Shown here: piece after piece, positions 27,479 through 35,046 of the stretch | Position numbering within the stretch: the stretch's first letter is position 1 | Layout: the number at the start of each line of letters is the position of its first letter | DNA from: CAJAQL01 sp964442965 | Lineage (GTDB): Bacteria > Patescibacteriota > Minisyncoccia > UBA6257 > 2-01-FULL-56-20 | Direction of reading: 5' to 3' | DNA length: 35,046 nucleotides | NCBI GenBank assembly: GCA_964442965.1 | Contig: CAYUBE010000008.1 | Span: 1-35,046, forward strand | Made by a program: the position numbers and the translations under genes | The notes under the pieces: generated by a model | What the model saw: the letters and a program-made list of their open reading frames with translations, nothing else | Told to the model about the DNA's origin: nothing | Databases searched by the model: none

Positions 27479-29855
27479 GTCGGATGAGTACTTTCGGTTT
27501 AATAGGAGAGGTCACTCGATGGCCCAAATCATCCCAATCCTTCCAGTCGTTCCGTTCGCATTTGCCCCAGTCATAGATTTTATCAGCATTTATATACCAA
27601 CTTTTGCCCCTCTCAATAACAATCCCACCAAAAATATCCTTACGCTTCTGCCTGAATATCCAATTTTGGAGAGCTTCGGCCTTCGCCTTGGTCCACGTTT
27701 TCCCGTCCCGATCCTCGTCGTCTTTAACCTCAAAAATTCCAATTCGCCCGTCAGTTAAGCAAACCAAATAATCTGGGTAAAAAGTATAGATACCGCCTTC
27801 GTATTCATAGCGCACTCCAAAATAATCCTGCTTGCTTTCTCCGTTTTTCCACCACCACGCAATATTATCGGAATTCTGAGCAAGGAACCCTTCAAATTTT
27901 TTCTCAGGACCAAATCGATCTACGTTAAGGTAGCATAGATCGTAAGCATACTTTTTAACACCCTTGATAAGTTCATCAGCGTGCTCGTTAAAAAACTGCT
28001 CCCTGGGAAGTTCAAATTCGTAGTACCGTTCACTTTCCTCTATCCTCCTGCGAACCTCGACGTCTTTTACTCCTTTATAAGTTTCTATCGCAGTCGCCAA
28101 TATCTTTTCGAAAGTAGCTCTATTCCTATCATGCAAGAATATTTTCTGAACGAGTAAAATCTCCTCATTCCATTCTTGGGAGCCGAGATATTTTCTAAAC
28201 CACTGATAGATTGCAGTCTTCACCGTTGGAACCGACCGTTTTACGTTTCTAAACGAGCCGAGGTTATTTTTGACAACCTGCTCAAACTTTGCTTGAAGGT
28301 CGTTACCAGCAATAGCTAGTTTCGCGAGGGCGTCAGGAGTTATCTTACCCTCAAGCTCATCGAAAGATTTCCCTTCAAGTTTCGTATCAGCAATAATCTC
28401 CTCTTCGTATTTTCGGGTATTGAGAAGTATTCCTTTCTTCTCAACCTGTTTTCTTGTTTGAATAAAAAGTGCGTGATTACCTTTCAATCCAAAGAAATCG
28501 TTTGCTGCCTTTTCAAAAACGGGCGTGAAGCTGGAGGTGATATCCCCGTAGTCAGCACGTGCCTTATAATAGGATTGTAATTTGATTGGCTCATAGCCAG
28601 CAATGCGAGTTGCCCGCAAGTGCTTGATTATGTTCGGGTTATAGTCCTCCTTTTTGACAAGTATGCTTTGGACATTCGTATAAATGTAACCGCGGTTCAA
28701 TTCTTCGTTTGTATAGTGTTTTTGTTCCGGCATGCGGAGTATGCGTCCAACGGTTTGAATTTCGAAGGTTTCGCTGTGAGACTCACGGAATTTGACGAGT
28801 ATGTGAGCGCGCGGGCAATCCCATCCTGTATCGATGGCCTGTTTGAAGATCAAGAATTCGATTTCGTTATCAGGCTCTGATACCCAATCCAACGCTTCAG
28901 ATTTCTGCTCCGAAAGCCAGATGGCAAGCCTGCCGTTCTTTTCGGTGATGTGTTTCCTTTCCAAGAACTCCTTTATGGCCTCAATTTTGACCTCTCCTGC
29001 CTCTGCGGTTGGGATTTGTAGTAATACCAGTGGGTTGACCTGAGAGCCTTCTTTTTCCAGGGCTTTTTTCAGGACGAGACGCTTCTCGTATGCGGCCTCC
29101 AGCACCGCCTCCTGTGAATCACCCTCGCCTGTAGCAATTTTTCCAATACCCTCATTGATGATCAGCTCCTTTTTGATCATCCCTTCCTCGATAACCTCTT
29201 TCGGTTCTACCAGAACATAAGCCGCAGAGCCGCGAGTGAGCTCCGCAGCAGTCGGAACCAGGCGAGGCGTTGCACTCATCTCCAGAACCACATCGGCATC
29301 AATCTCGGTTCGCAATTCATTGGTACGCTCAGCCGTAGCTCCAATATGGCTTTCATCAATAATGAGGATTACCTTTCGCTGCTCGCGAGTTTTATCGAGA
29401 ACATCGCGAAAGTTAATCCTTTCCCCCTCCTTCATTAAAAGATTTTTCCATTCTCCGCTTGTGCGATTCTTCGTCCGCAGTTTTTCCCAATTTGCCACGA
29501 CGACCTCATTGCGAATAATGCGCTCGCGCCCGCCACTAAATTCCTCTTCTACTAAGGAAACACGCGGCGCACCACCAAAAATACGCTCAAGGCTGTGCTT
29601 GCTTTGAAGATGAAGTTCGCCCTTGCCAATACTGATCCATACAAAACAAAAATCATCCTCAGGAAATTCCTTAATAAAATCTTCGATAAACTTCGCTACG
29701 ACAACGGTCTTGCCGCTCCCCGTAGGTGCTTGGAACACGCACACTTCACCAGCCCCTTTGTGTTCAAGAAGCTTCTTTACCGCGACGACCAGTTGCCCTA
29801 CAGCTTTTTCTTGATAAGATTTGAGATTAATATTCATAAATTTGCTCATAAACAT
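27468..29855 (-). CDS. Type III restriction enzyme, Res (helicase-nuclease) subunit
   Basis: 795 aa, somewhat shorter than typical Res. Superfamily 2 motifs appear in order: Walker A APTGSGKT at 43-50, DESH at 167-170, SATPR at 194-198, IFKQAIDTGWDCPRA at about 336-350 and QTVGRILRMP at 367-376. The C-terminal nuclease shows YPDYLV with D695 and the strand FEVK with E709 and K711, a PD-ExK active site. It should move on DNA with Mod after recognition and cut at a distance. Starts at 29855, 29846 and 29837 are possible; all overlap the mod gene. It also overlaps the next gene by 11 nt. All catalytic motifs are intact. Confidence 0.93.
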   Translation of the reverse strand: MFMSKFMNINLKSYQEKAVGQLVVAVKKLLEHKGAGEVCVFQAPTGSGKTVVVAKFIEDFIKEFPEDDFCFVWISIGKGELHLQSKHSLERIFGGAPRVSLVEEEFSGGRERIIRNEVVVANWEKLRTKNRTSGEWKNLLMKEGERINFRDVLDKTREQRKVILIIDESHIGATAERTNELRTEIDADVVLEMSATPRLVPTAAELTRGSAAYVLVEPKEVIEEGMIKKELIINEGIGKIATGEGDSQEAVLEAAYEKRLVLKKALEKEGSQVNPLVLLQIPTAEAGEVKIEAIKEFLERKHITEKNGRLAIWLSEQKSEALDWVSEPDNEIEFLIFKQAIDTGWDCPRAHILVKFRESHSETFEIQTVGRILRMPEQKHYTNEELNRGYIYTNVQSILVKKEDYNPNIIKHLRATRIAGYEPIKLQSYYKARADYGDITSSFTPVFEKAANDFFGLKGNHALFIQTRKQVEKKGILLNTRKYEEEIIADTKLEGKSFDELEGKITPDALAKLAIAGNDLQAKFEQVVKNNLGSFRNVKRSVPTVKTAIYQWFRKYLGSQEWNEEILLVQKIFLHDRNRATFEKILATAIETYKGVKDVEVRRRIEESERYYEFELPREQFFNEHADELIKGVKKYAYDLCYLNVDRFGPEKKFEGFLAQNSDNIAWWWKNGESKQDYFGVRYEYEGGIYTFYPDYLVCLTDGRIGIFEVKDDEDRDGKTWTKAKAEALQNWIFRQKRKDIFGGIVIERGKSWYINADKIYDWGKCERNDWKDWDDLGHRVTSPIKPKVLIRHDS

Positions 29856-31584
29856 CTAATATCTTTTGCGGAATAGGCTCGAGATCTACATTGTTCCAAT
29901 CAATAAAATCATTCTTATCGAGCCCCAAGGGATCGAGGGTAAAACAGTATAAGACTTTTTCGCCATCGAATTTATCGAGCTCCTTTTTTAAGGTTTTTAG
30001 AGCTGTCCGATCCAGAGAATAATAAACACCCATCATACGATTGCCTTGTTTGAATATCCGATAATCTGCAGTTTCTTTGGCCTCTTCAAAAATTCCTTGC
30101 CGGAGACAAAGCATCTCGGTGCATTCATTGGCAATGCGAATTTTGAGATCGTCTTTGTTTAAACTCTTCTTAACAAAAGCCGCCTTGAAATACTTTAGGG
30201 ATGCGCCGATTCCCTCGTTTTTGCCCCAACCATTAATAACTTTTTTAATTCTCGGATAGCATACATCGGTTGCAATATTACCTTCGTTATTGGTGCATAA
30301 AATGAATTGACGCTTCCCGCCATCCTGCTTATTAAGTTCCAGAACCGCCTGCGCCGTCGTCCCGGATCCAGCGAAGAAATCAAGAACTATGGCGTCTTTC
30401 CGCGACGAGCATACCTTAATACAATCCATAACCGCATGTGGCGATTTTGGAAATTGAAACATCCCTCCCTTTCCTAAAATTCTATCGAGTGTTTGCGTGC
30501 CATGCTCGCTGGCTGAATACCTGACATCGTCCCAAAAACTTTTAGGGGTTTCTCCTTCAATGCCGCCGCGAAATTTGAAATAGATTTGATCTCCGAATTT
30601 GGTTTTCTTGTAGATCAAATCTCCGCGTTCAAACATCCTATCAACATCTTCCTTCCCGCGTCGCCAAATTCTTTTCTGTCCCTGAACGTCAATCGGCAGA
30701 ATAGTGACCGGATATTTTTTGGAAACACTGATAGCACCATTTTTAGGATTAAAGTAGATTGGGTAAAATCGAGCTGAATCTTCAGATGCTAAACTATCCT
30801 GTCCTTCTTTCCTTAAATTTCTTTCTTCATACCAACCAACAGCATCTTCCTTATAGCTATGAGTTTTTTCTTCGATGGGTTTTATAACCTTCGCAACTTG
30901 CGTTTCGATATTTTTCCCGAAAAAGAGAGCGTACTCATGCTGCTGCGCTAGACTTCTCTTTGTTTTCCTCCCGCCGGGGTTAATCCGTATTGCGGCGGTT
31001 CCAAGATGATTTTCTTCTCCGAATATCTCCTCCATGATTAACAGCAGTCTAGGTAACTCGTAGTCGTCAATTGTGACGCATATTATGCCATCGTCACTTA
31101 ACACCTGCTTAGCCAATCTAAGGCGCTTATACATGAACGAAATCCACTTACTATGTCGAAACGAATCCGATTCATCGACATAGTCATTGTTATATTTCCA
31201 ATCTCTCGCGCCTGTATTGTAAGGAGGGTCAATGTAAATCACATCGACAGCTCCTTGGTGTGTAAAATTTAGAACCGACAATGCGTGATAGTTGTCGCCT
31301 TCGATAAAAATATTGACCGGGTCCGGTCTATCTTTTTTTATAATTTCTTTGCCCTTGACCTCCCTTAATATCGGGAGGGCATTCTCGGATTCGGTTTCGA
31401 ACTTTTCCCGTACCCTTTCTTCGTCCCAAATAAGCCCATATTTCTTCCTGGACTCAAGCTTCCCAATTTTTTCGATAAGTTCTTCCTTGCTTAAGCTTGA
31501 GTAATCTTTCGCCATAATTCTTCTGCATTTCCGAGCATTTATGTTCGGCTGATGTTTATTCAATTGTATGCCGATTTTCTTCAT
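29827..31584 (-). CDS. Type III DNA methyltransferase, Mod subunit
   Basis: 585 aa beta-class adenine methyltransferase. Motif IV DPPYNT is at 119-124 and the SAM motif FAGSGTT at 404-410, the circular order IV before I that marks Mod proteins. The region between (about 190-370) should hold the target recognition domain. The ATG at 31584 overlaps the recombinase stop as ATGA; a later Met24 (31515, MAKDYSSLSKEEL) with an AGAAG a few bases upstream looks like a typical Mod N-terminus and may be the main start. It modifies the site that Res would otherwise attack. No simple-sequence repeat for phase variation was seen in the gene. Confidence 0.93.
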   Translation of the reverse strand: MKKIGIQLNKHQPNINARKCRRIMAKDYSSLSKEELIEKIGKLESRKKYGLIWDEERVREKFETESENALPILREVKGKEIIKKDRPDPVNIFIEGDNYHALSVLNFTHQGAVDVIYIDPPYNTGARDWKYNNDYVDESDSFRHSKWISFMYKRLRLAKQVLSDDGIICVTIDDYELPRLLLIMEEIFGEENHLGTAAIRINPGGRKTKRSLAQQHEYALFFGKNIETQVAKVIKPIEEKTHSYKEDAVGWYEERNLRKEGQDSLASEDSARFYPIYFNPKNGAISVSKKYPVTILPIDVQGQKRIWRRGKEDVDRMFERGDLIYKKTKFGDQIYFKFRGGIEGETPKSFWDDVRYSASEHGTQTLDRILGKGGMFQFPKSPHAVMDCIKVCSSRKDAIVLDFFAGSGTTAQAVLELNKQDGGKRQFILCTNNEGNIATDVCYPRIKKVINGWGKNEGIGASLKYFKAAFVKKSLNKDDLKIRIANECTEMLCLRQGIFEEAKETADYRIFKQGNRMMGVYYSLDRTALKTLKKELDKFDGEKVLYCFTLDPLGLDKNDFIDWNNVDLEPIPQKILDVYEQIYEY

Positions 31585-32927
31585 TTTTCCATGATCTCAG
31601 TTTCTAGCTTTACTACCTTCCCTCCGAATATGAATTTGCTTCTTATGCACGCTAATAGCTCACGCTTCTCGATTGTTGACCCTTCGCGCAGCACATATTT
31701 CGCGTATGTCCGCAGGTCGATATCCTTAACCATCGCTTTGACCCCTTGCATTCCGAGAATACTCTTTTGGAACTTATTAAGCCGCGCGACCTCCTCGTCA
31801 AACTTGTGCCGCATCCCGATCTCGTTGACATCAAGCTTGTCCATGATCTTCACGAGCTGCTCGATGATATCCTCCTCGCGCATGTATCCGGCTTTGCAAT
31901 TCTTATCGCGGGCCCTACTGCAGCCATAATACACGTATCGCGCGGTCGTGCCGTCCTTGTGTTGTTTATATTTCTCTTCCGCACTTACCCCCGAGCCACA
32001 CAAGCCGCACGTCATAAGCTTCGTAAATGCGAATTCTTTAATTTCGGATCGCACAATTTGATCGCGCTTCAATTGCGCTTGTACTTTATCGAATAGTTCC
32101 TTAGTGATCAAAGGCTGATGCTTGCCGTCATACCACATGCCGCTCTTTTCCGGATATTCAAACCGCCCATAATAGAAATGGTTCTGGAGAGTTATGTAAA
32201 TATTCCCCAGCGAGAGATGGTGATTACTCTTCGTCCGGAAGTTTAGGTCGAACCGTAGCCAGTGATAAACCTTCCTCCCAGACCAATGCTCGTTCGCTAC
32301 CTTCTCGAAAATCTTCTTTATAATATGTCCGCGTTCGGGGTCGACGAGCACTTGGCATTTCCGATCCATCCTCTTCTCATTGAGGTATCCAGTGGGCGCG
32401 ACGCCCGGTCGCAATCCCATCTCACACCGCGTTCGTAACCCTCGCCTCACGTTCACGCCACGATTATCGTTTTCTAATTTTGCCTGCGAGCCGAGAATCA
32501 TGAGAAGAAACTTCTCGTTCGGCGAATTACTGAATCGTTGGCCGTATGTCCGAATGTCGACAAGAAGCTGCTCGTCCATCAAATCAACGAGCTTTCCCAA
32601 ATCTCCGGCGTTCCTGCTTAGCCTGTCCGCCGCCCACGTCATGATGCCGTTAAACTTTCCACCACGGATGTCGTTGATGATCTCATTGAACACCGGGCGC
32701 TGACCCGTTGCTTTTGCCGAGTGACTCTCGCGCCGGATTTCGACGACTTCCAGACCCTCGCGTTCGGCGAGCTGAAGCATCTCTTTCACCTGCGAATCGA
32801 TGGAAAGGATCTGCCGTTCCTCCGATTCGGTGCTTTTTCTCGCGTATAGCAAATATTTGACCTTTACTTGGGTCGGGATTTTTATGGGGGCTCCCGTCCC
32901 GCTTGCCCCCATGGTTTGGGTAGTCAT
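31581..32927 (-). CDS. Large serine recombinase (site-specific integrase)
   Basis: 448 aa. The catalytic domain starts KYLLYARKSTESEERQILSIDSQ with Ser at 32, and ADRLSRN near 100 holds active-site Arg and Asp. The recombinase domain follows (about 165-290, GVAPTGY, HQPLITKELFDKVQ), then a zinc ribbon (C307, C310, C336, C344) and a coiled coil. This is the transposase/integrase plan that inserts DNA between short att sites. Its stop overlaps the mod start (ATGA), so integrase and restriction genes form one unit. I could not identify att repeats. All residues needed for activity appear present. Confidence 0.92.
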   Translation of the reverse strand: MTTQTMGASGTGAPIKIPTQVKVKYLLYARKSTESEERQILSIDSQVKEMLQLAEREGLEVVEIRRESHSAKATGQRPVFNEIINDIRGGKFNGIMTWAADRLSRNAGDLGKLVDLMDEQLLVDIRTYGQRFSNSPNEKFLLMILGSQAKLENDNRGVNVRRGLRTRCEMGLRPGVAPTGYLNEKRMDRKCQVLVDPERGHIIKKIFEKVANEHWSGRKVYHWLRFDLNFRTKSNHHLSLGNIYITLQNHFYYGRFEYPEKSGMWYDGKHQPLITKELFDKVQAQLKRDQIVRSEIKEFAFTKLMTCGLCGSGVSAEEKYKQHKDGTTARYVYYGCSRARDKNCKAGYMREEDIIEQLVKIMDKLDVNEIGMRHKFDEEVARLNKFQKSILGMQGVKAMVKDIDLRTYAKYVLREGSTIEKRELLACIRSKFIFGGKVVKLETEIMEK

Positions 32928-33002
32928 ACCTCAATGGATGACGCAACGGTGGCAGGAGTCCAGAGCGACCGAAAGGCCCTTGAAAAGCCCCCCCTAAAAC
33001 GA

Positions 33003-33031
33003 TTGACAAGGCAACCTCTTTGGTGTGAGAT
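33003..33031 (+). promoter_or_regulatory. Possible promoter of the membrane gene at 33039
   Basis: Consensus TTGACA (33003-33008), 17-nt spacer and weak TGAGAT (33026-33031), 7 nt before ATG 33039. The minus strand reads TTGTCA at 33002-33007, overlapping this -35, so the site may serve the divergent recombinase gene as well. Confidence 0.35.
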
Positions 33032-33038
33032 GGAAGCG

Positions 33039-34136
33039 ATGTCTTGGCAAACCGTCTTACTCTTTATCCCTCCAACCATCGCGATTTCTGTCCTCGCATA
33101 TTTTGTGCGTTTTTTTGGCAAGGCGATCACCGATCAGACACCCTACGCCGATAACCGCGACTGGTCCATTGAACTTACCGGAATCTGGTTTTTTGTCGAT
33201 TTTCTGTTCCCGCCCGCCATTGTTGCAGGGGGGCTTCTTGTGTATTTCAAAACGCCAATCATGGTGTGGTACGGTGGCGTCTCTGGCATGTTTGCCCCCG
33301 TTAGCTATCATTGGCTCGACCTCATCATTATTTTTATTGGATGGCTCTATTGCGTCCTCGCTTCGACGACGCTTACGCAAGAGCGCTACAAACTTCCCAA
33401 CGTCTTGCCAGACTCCGAGGACCCGGCCGTTTTTAACGAGAAACGTAAACGACGATTTGATCTTGCAATGAAAGCCAATGCGGTATTACTGCAACCGCTT
33501 GTGCTATTGGTTAGCTTTATCGTCGGCGTTGAAATCTTTTCTGGCAGCGTGCTCTGGATAACGATATTTGCAGTCCAATCGTTTGCGGTGCTTGTCGGCG
33601 TCGCCTTGAACTACTCATTGGCGCGACAGCGCTTCCCACGCGTTAATTTACATTTCGTGAATGAGAAAGGGCCCCTGCAAGATGTCCTGTTGCTCAAGTT
33701 GAACCCAGACAATGCTCGCGTGAGGGATGGCGGAAGAGTCCTTGTTATTAACAGGAGTATTCTTTCAGAAATCGAGTTTGTAGACGTGCAACAGAAACCA
33801 GAAATCAGCCGCCCGCTCATACCCTTCGCCACTTGGATTCCTTGGTTACTCGCCCTTGATGCGTTTTGGTGGCATCGGTTTCTTATCGGCATCCTCGTAG
33901 GTTTTATTCTCCCGTTGGTTGTATTTGGGATTGCAGCGGCGTTTGCGGCTAACTCCCCGGAAGCTAGAAAGGTAGCCGCTCAACAACTGGGTATCAACGA
34001 TCCCGGGGAAGAACCCAAAAATATAGATGCTGCCGTAAAATCGCTGCCAACCCCGACCACGATTGCCCTGATTGGATGCGTTACCGGCAGCACTGCTCGA
34101 AAATCGCTCTTATCTGTGATATTTGCGATAGCTTGA
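33039..34136 (+). CDS. Multi-pass membrane protein of the accessory region
   Basis: 365 aa from ATG 33039; the frame is open from 32868, but the first 57 codons overlap the recombinase start and are low quality. Membrane segments lie at about 4-24, 44-66, 84-105, 145-168, 172-190 and 262-305. A soluble domain at about 200-258 (RVNLHFVNEKGPLQDVLLLKLN, GGRVLVINRSIL) has the strand pattern of a small beta domain. No family recognised. The last 52 codons overlap the second recombinase on the other strand and look unlike protein-coding sequence, so the original 3' end may have been replaced. Being inside the island it may be a cargo gene. Confidence 0.6.
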   Translation: MSWQTVLLFIPPTIAISVLAYFVRFFGKAITDQTPYADNRDWSIELTGIWFFVDFLFPPAIVAGGLLVYFKTPIMVWYGGVSGMFAPVSYHWLDLIIIFIGWLYCVLASTTLTQERYKLPNVLPDSEDPAVFNEKRKRRFDLAMKANAVLLQPLVLLVSFIVGVEIFSGSVLWITIFAVQSFAVLVGVALNYSLARQRFPRVNLHFVNEKGPLQDVLLLKLNPDNARVRDGGRVLVINRSILSEIEFVDVQQKPEISRPLIPFATWIPWLLALDAFWWHRFLIGILVGFILPLVVFGIAAAFAANSPEARKVAAQQLGINDPGEEPKNIDAAVKSLPTPTTIALIGCVTGSTARKSLLSVIFAIA

Positions 34137-35046
34137 TACTTCGGTTTGAATTGAAAATGCTGGGCTAAATTACTTTTGATGGAAATGTTCGAAAGTAATT
34201 TTTCGGCGTACTTCCGCTTCAGCTCATCGTCAGCATCGAGAAACGCAAAAGCTATAGTATTGGCTTCATTAAACGCCTTTTTGACTTGTTCGAAAGTAAT
34301 TTTCTCCTGTTCGGGATCAGCCCCCAACTTTGCTAACTGGCCTTCAACATCAATCTGTTCGCTCGTAAGGGATGCCATATTTCGGGCGTATACATCCCCA
34401 GGAACGTCCTTCCGCCTCACGAGGGTATCTTGTTGCTCTCTGATCTCCTGAAGCCGTTTTACGAGCGATCGGCGGGTTATTTCGAGCATTCCTTTGCCGC
34501 TAACGTATTTTTCCTCATATGCCTTGAAGGCGATCTCTAATAATCGCTCGTCGATATTGAGATTTTGGAAAATCGAGGAGGCGATTAAATAGGCATCATC
34601 GGCTTTGAGATACTTTGCCCGTTCCGCACAAATACCTTTGCCGTTCGTGCAGTAGTAATAAACGTATTTGCCCTTTTGAAGTGTCGCCGTGAGCATACAG
34701 CCGCAAACATCGCAGGTAAGAAATCCTCGAAGCGGGAATAAATGAGTTTGCCGTCGAGCATGATGACGACCTTCAAGAATATCATTCGCCTGATCGAACA
34801 ACGCTTTCGTAATCAACGGCTGATGTTTGCCCTGATACGTATTGCCGTACTTCAGCATCATCCCGTAATAGAAAGGATTTTTGATAACGTAATGAATTTG
34901 GCTCTTCGCAATTTTCTTGCCACTTTTTGTCCGATAGCACAGATCGTAAATAGCCGAGGTAATTTCTTTCAGGTTATTTCCTTCAACGCACAACTCGAAA
35001 ATCTTTCGGACAACTAGAGAATCAACGGGATCAACTGAAACAGTTT
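33980..35046 (-). CDS. Second large serine recombinase, 5' end outside the window
   Basis: The frame stays open to the window edge (codons from 35044 read TVSVDPVDSLVVRKIFEL), so the catalytic domain lies beyond. Visible are the recombinase domain (IHYVIKNPFYYGMML, KHQPLITKALFDQAN), a zinc ribbon (LTCDVCGCML, YYYCTNGKGIC) and a coiled coil. Its middle parallels the first recombinase but is clearly diverged, so it is not a recent copy. After SDFRAVLP, where related proteins end or nearly end, about 30 more residues run to the stop at 33980, inside the convergent membrane gene. It suggests a second element or the other half of one island. Confidence 0.88.
   Translation of the reverse strand, partial: TVSVDPVDSLVVRKIFELCVEGNNLKEITSAIYDLCYRTKSGKKIAKSQIHYVIKNPFYYGMMLKYGNTYQGKHQPLITKALFDQANDILEGRHHARRQTHLFPLRGFLTCDVCGCMLTATLQKGKYVYYYCTNGKGICAERAKYLKADDAYLIASSIFQNLNIDERLLEIAFKAYEEKYVSGKGMLEITRRSLVKRLQEIREQQDTLVRRKDVPGDVYARNMASLTSEQIDVEGQLAKLGADPEQEKITFEQVKKAFNEANTIAFAFLDADDELKRKYAEKLLSNISIKSNLAQHFQFKPKYQAIANITDKSDFRAVLPVTHPIRAIVVGVGSDFTAASIFLGSSPGSLIPSC

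Noticed and set aside
1..35046. CRISPR array or tandem repeat array
   Set aside because: No regularly spaced direct repeats were seen; the repeats present are inverted or single dispersed copies.

Overview
The window looks like chromosome of a small-genome bacterium, most probably of the Candidate Phyla Radiation (Patescibacteria, Parcubacteria-like). The case rests on lean versions of core proteins (IF-2 of 493 aa without an N-terminal extension, HrcA of about 230 aa, a stand-alone 5'-3' exonuclease), a PilM/PilN-type pilus protein, Shine-Dalgarno-poor gene starts and CPR-style large serine recombinases. This placement is inference; no rRNA is present. The genetic code is standard: TGA ends FtsZ, RbfA, GrpE and ArsR.

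Layout. 1-1502: a long imperfect palindrome, a secreted or membrane-anchored unknown protein and a small membrane protein. 1626-5471: a tRNA-binding-domain protein, an FKBP isomerase, a PilX-like protein overlapping a PilM-PilN-like fusion, and a 5'-3' exonuclease. 5561-8238: the division pair ftsA-ftsZ, closed by a perfect hairpin. 8323-12271: a CYTH protein facing a minus-strand row of peptidoglycan hydrolase, ribosomal protein L25 and RmuC. 12322-12510 (minus): a structured, probably 6S-like RNA. 12614-16790: ddl, infB-rbfA, a VIT1-like transporter divergent from a Nudix gene broken by one TGA, and a YggU/DUF167 gene. 16936-23480: an ArsR repressor flanked by two copies of a 24-bp palindromic operator, then hrcA-grpE-dnaK, a membrane protein, a small unknown gene and dnaJ. 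23565-26686: tRNA-Cys, a LAGLIDADG endonuclease running into tRNA-Leu(UAA), a short-chain dehydrogenase, a membrane-anchored wall-type protein and tRNA-Ser. 26768-35046: an accessory, probably mobile island on the minus strand: serine recombinase, type III modification and restriction subunits and a third unknown gene with overlapping ends, then a membrane protein gene facing a second recombinase that leaves the window.

Two themes join the window. First, most genes that begin a transcription unit have a -10 hexamer (often extended TGn) ending 5-10 nt, very often exactly 6 nt, before the start codon, so leaderless mRNA seems to be the normal way to start translation here. Second, transcription units often end in long perfect hairpins that swallow the stop codon or abut the gene, and pieces of one hairpin recur elsewhere.

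Best candidates for something undescribed: the recombinase-coupled type III restriction operon with a third PD-(D/E)xK-like gene, the paired ArsR operators in front of the heat-shock cluster, the minus-strand 6S-like RNA, the endonuclease gene whose stop codon lies inside a tRNA, and the Nudix gene with TGA at an apparent glycine position.
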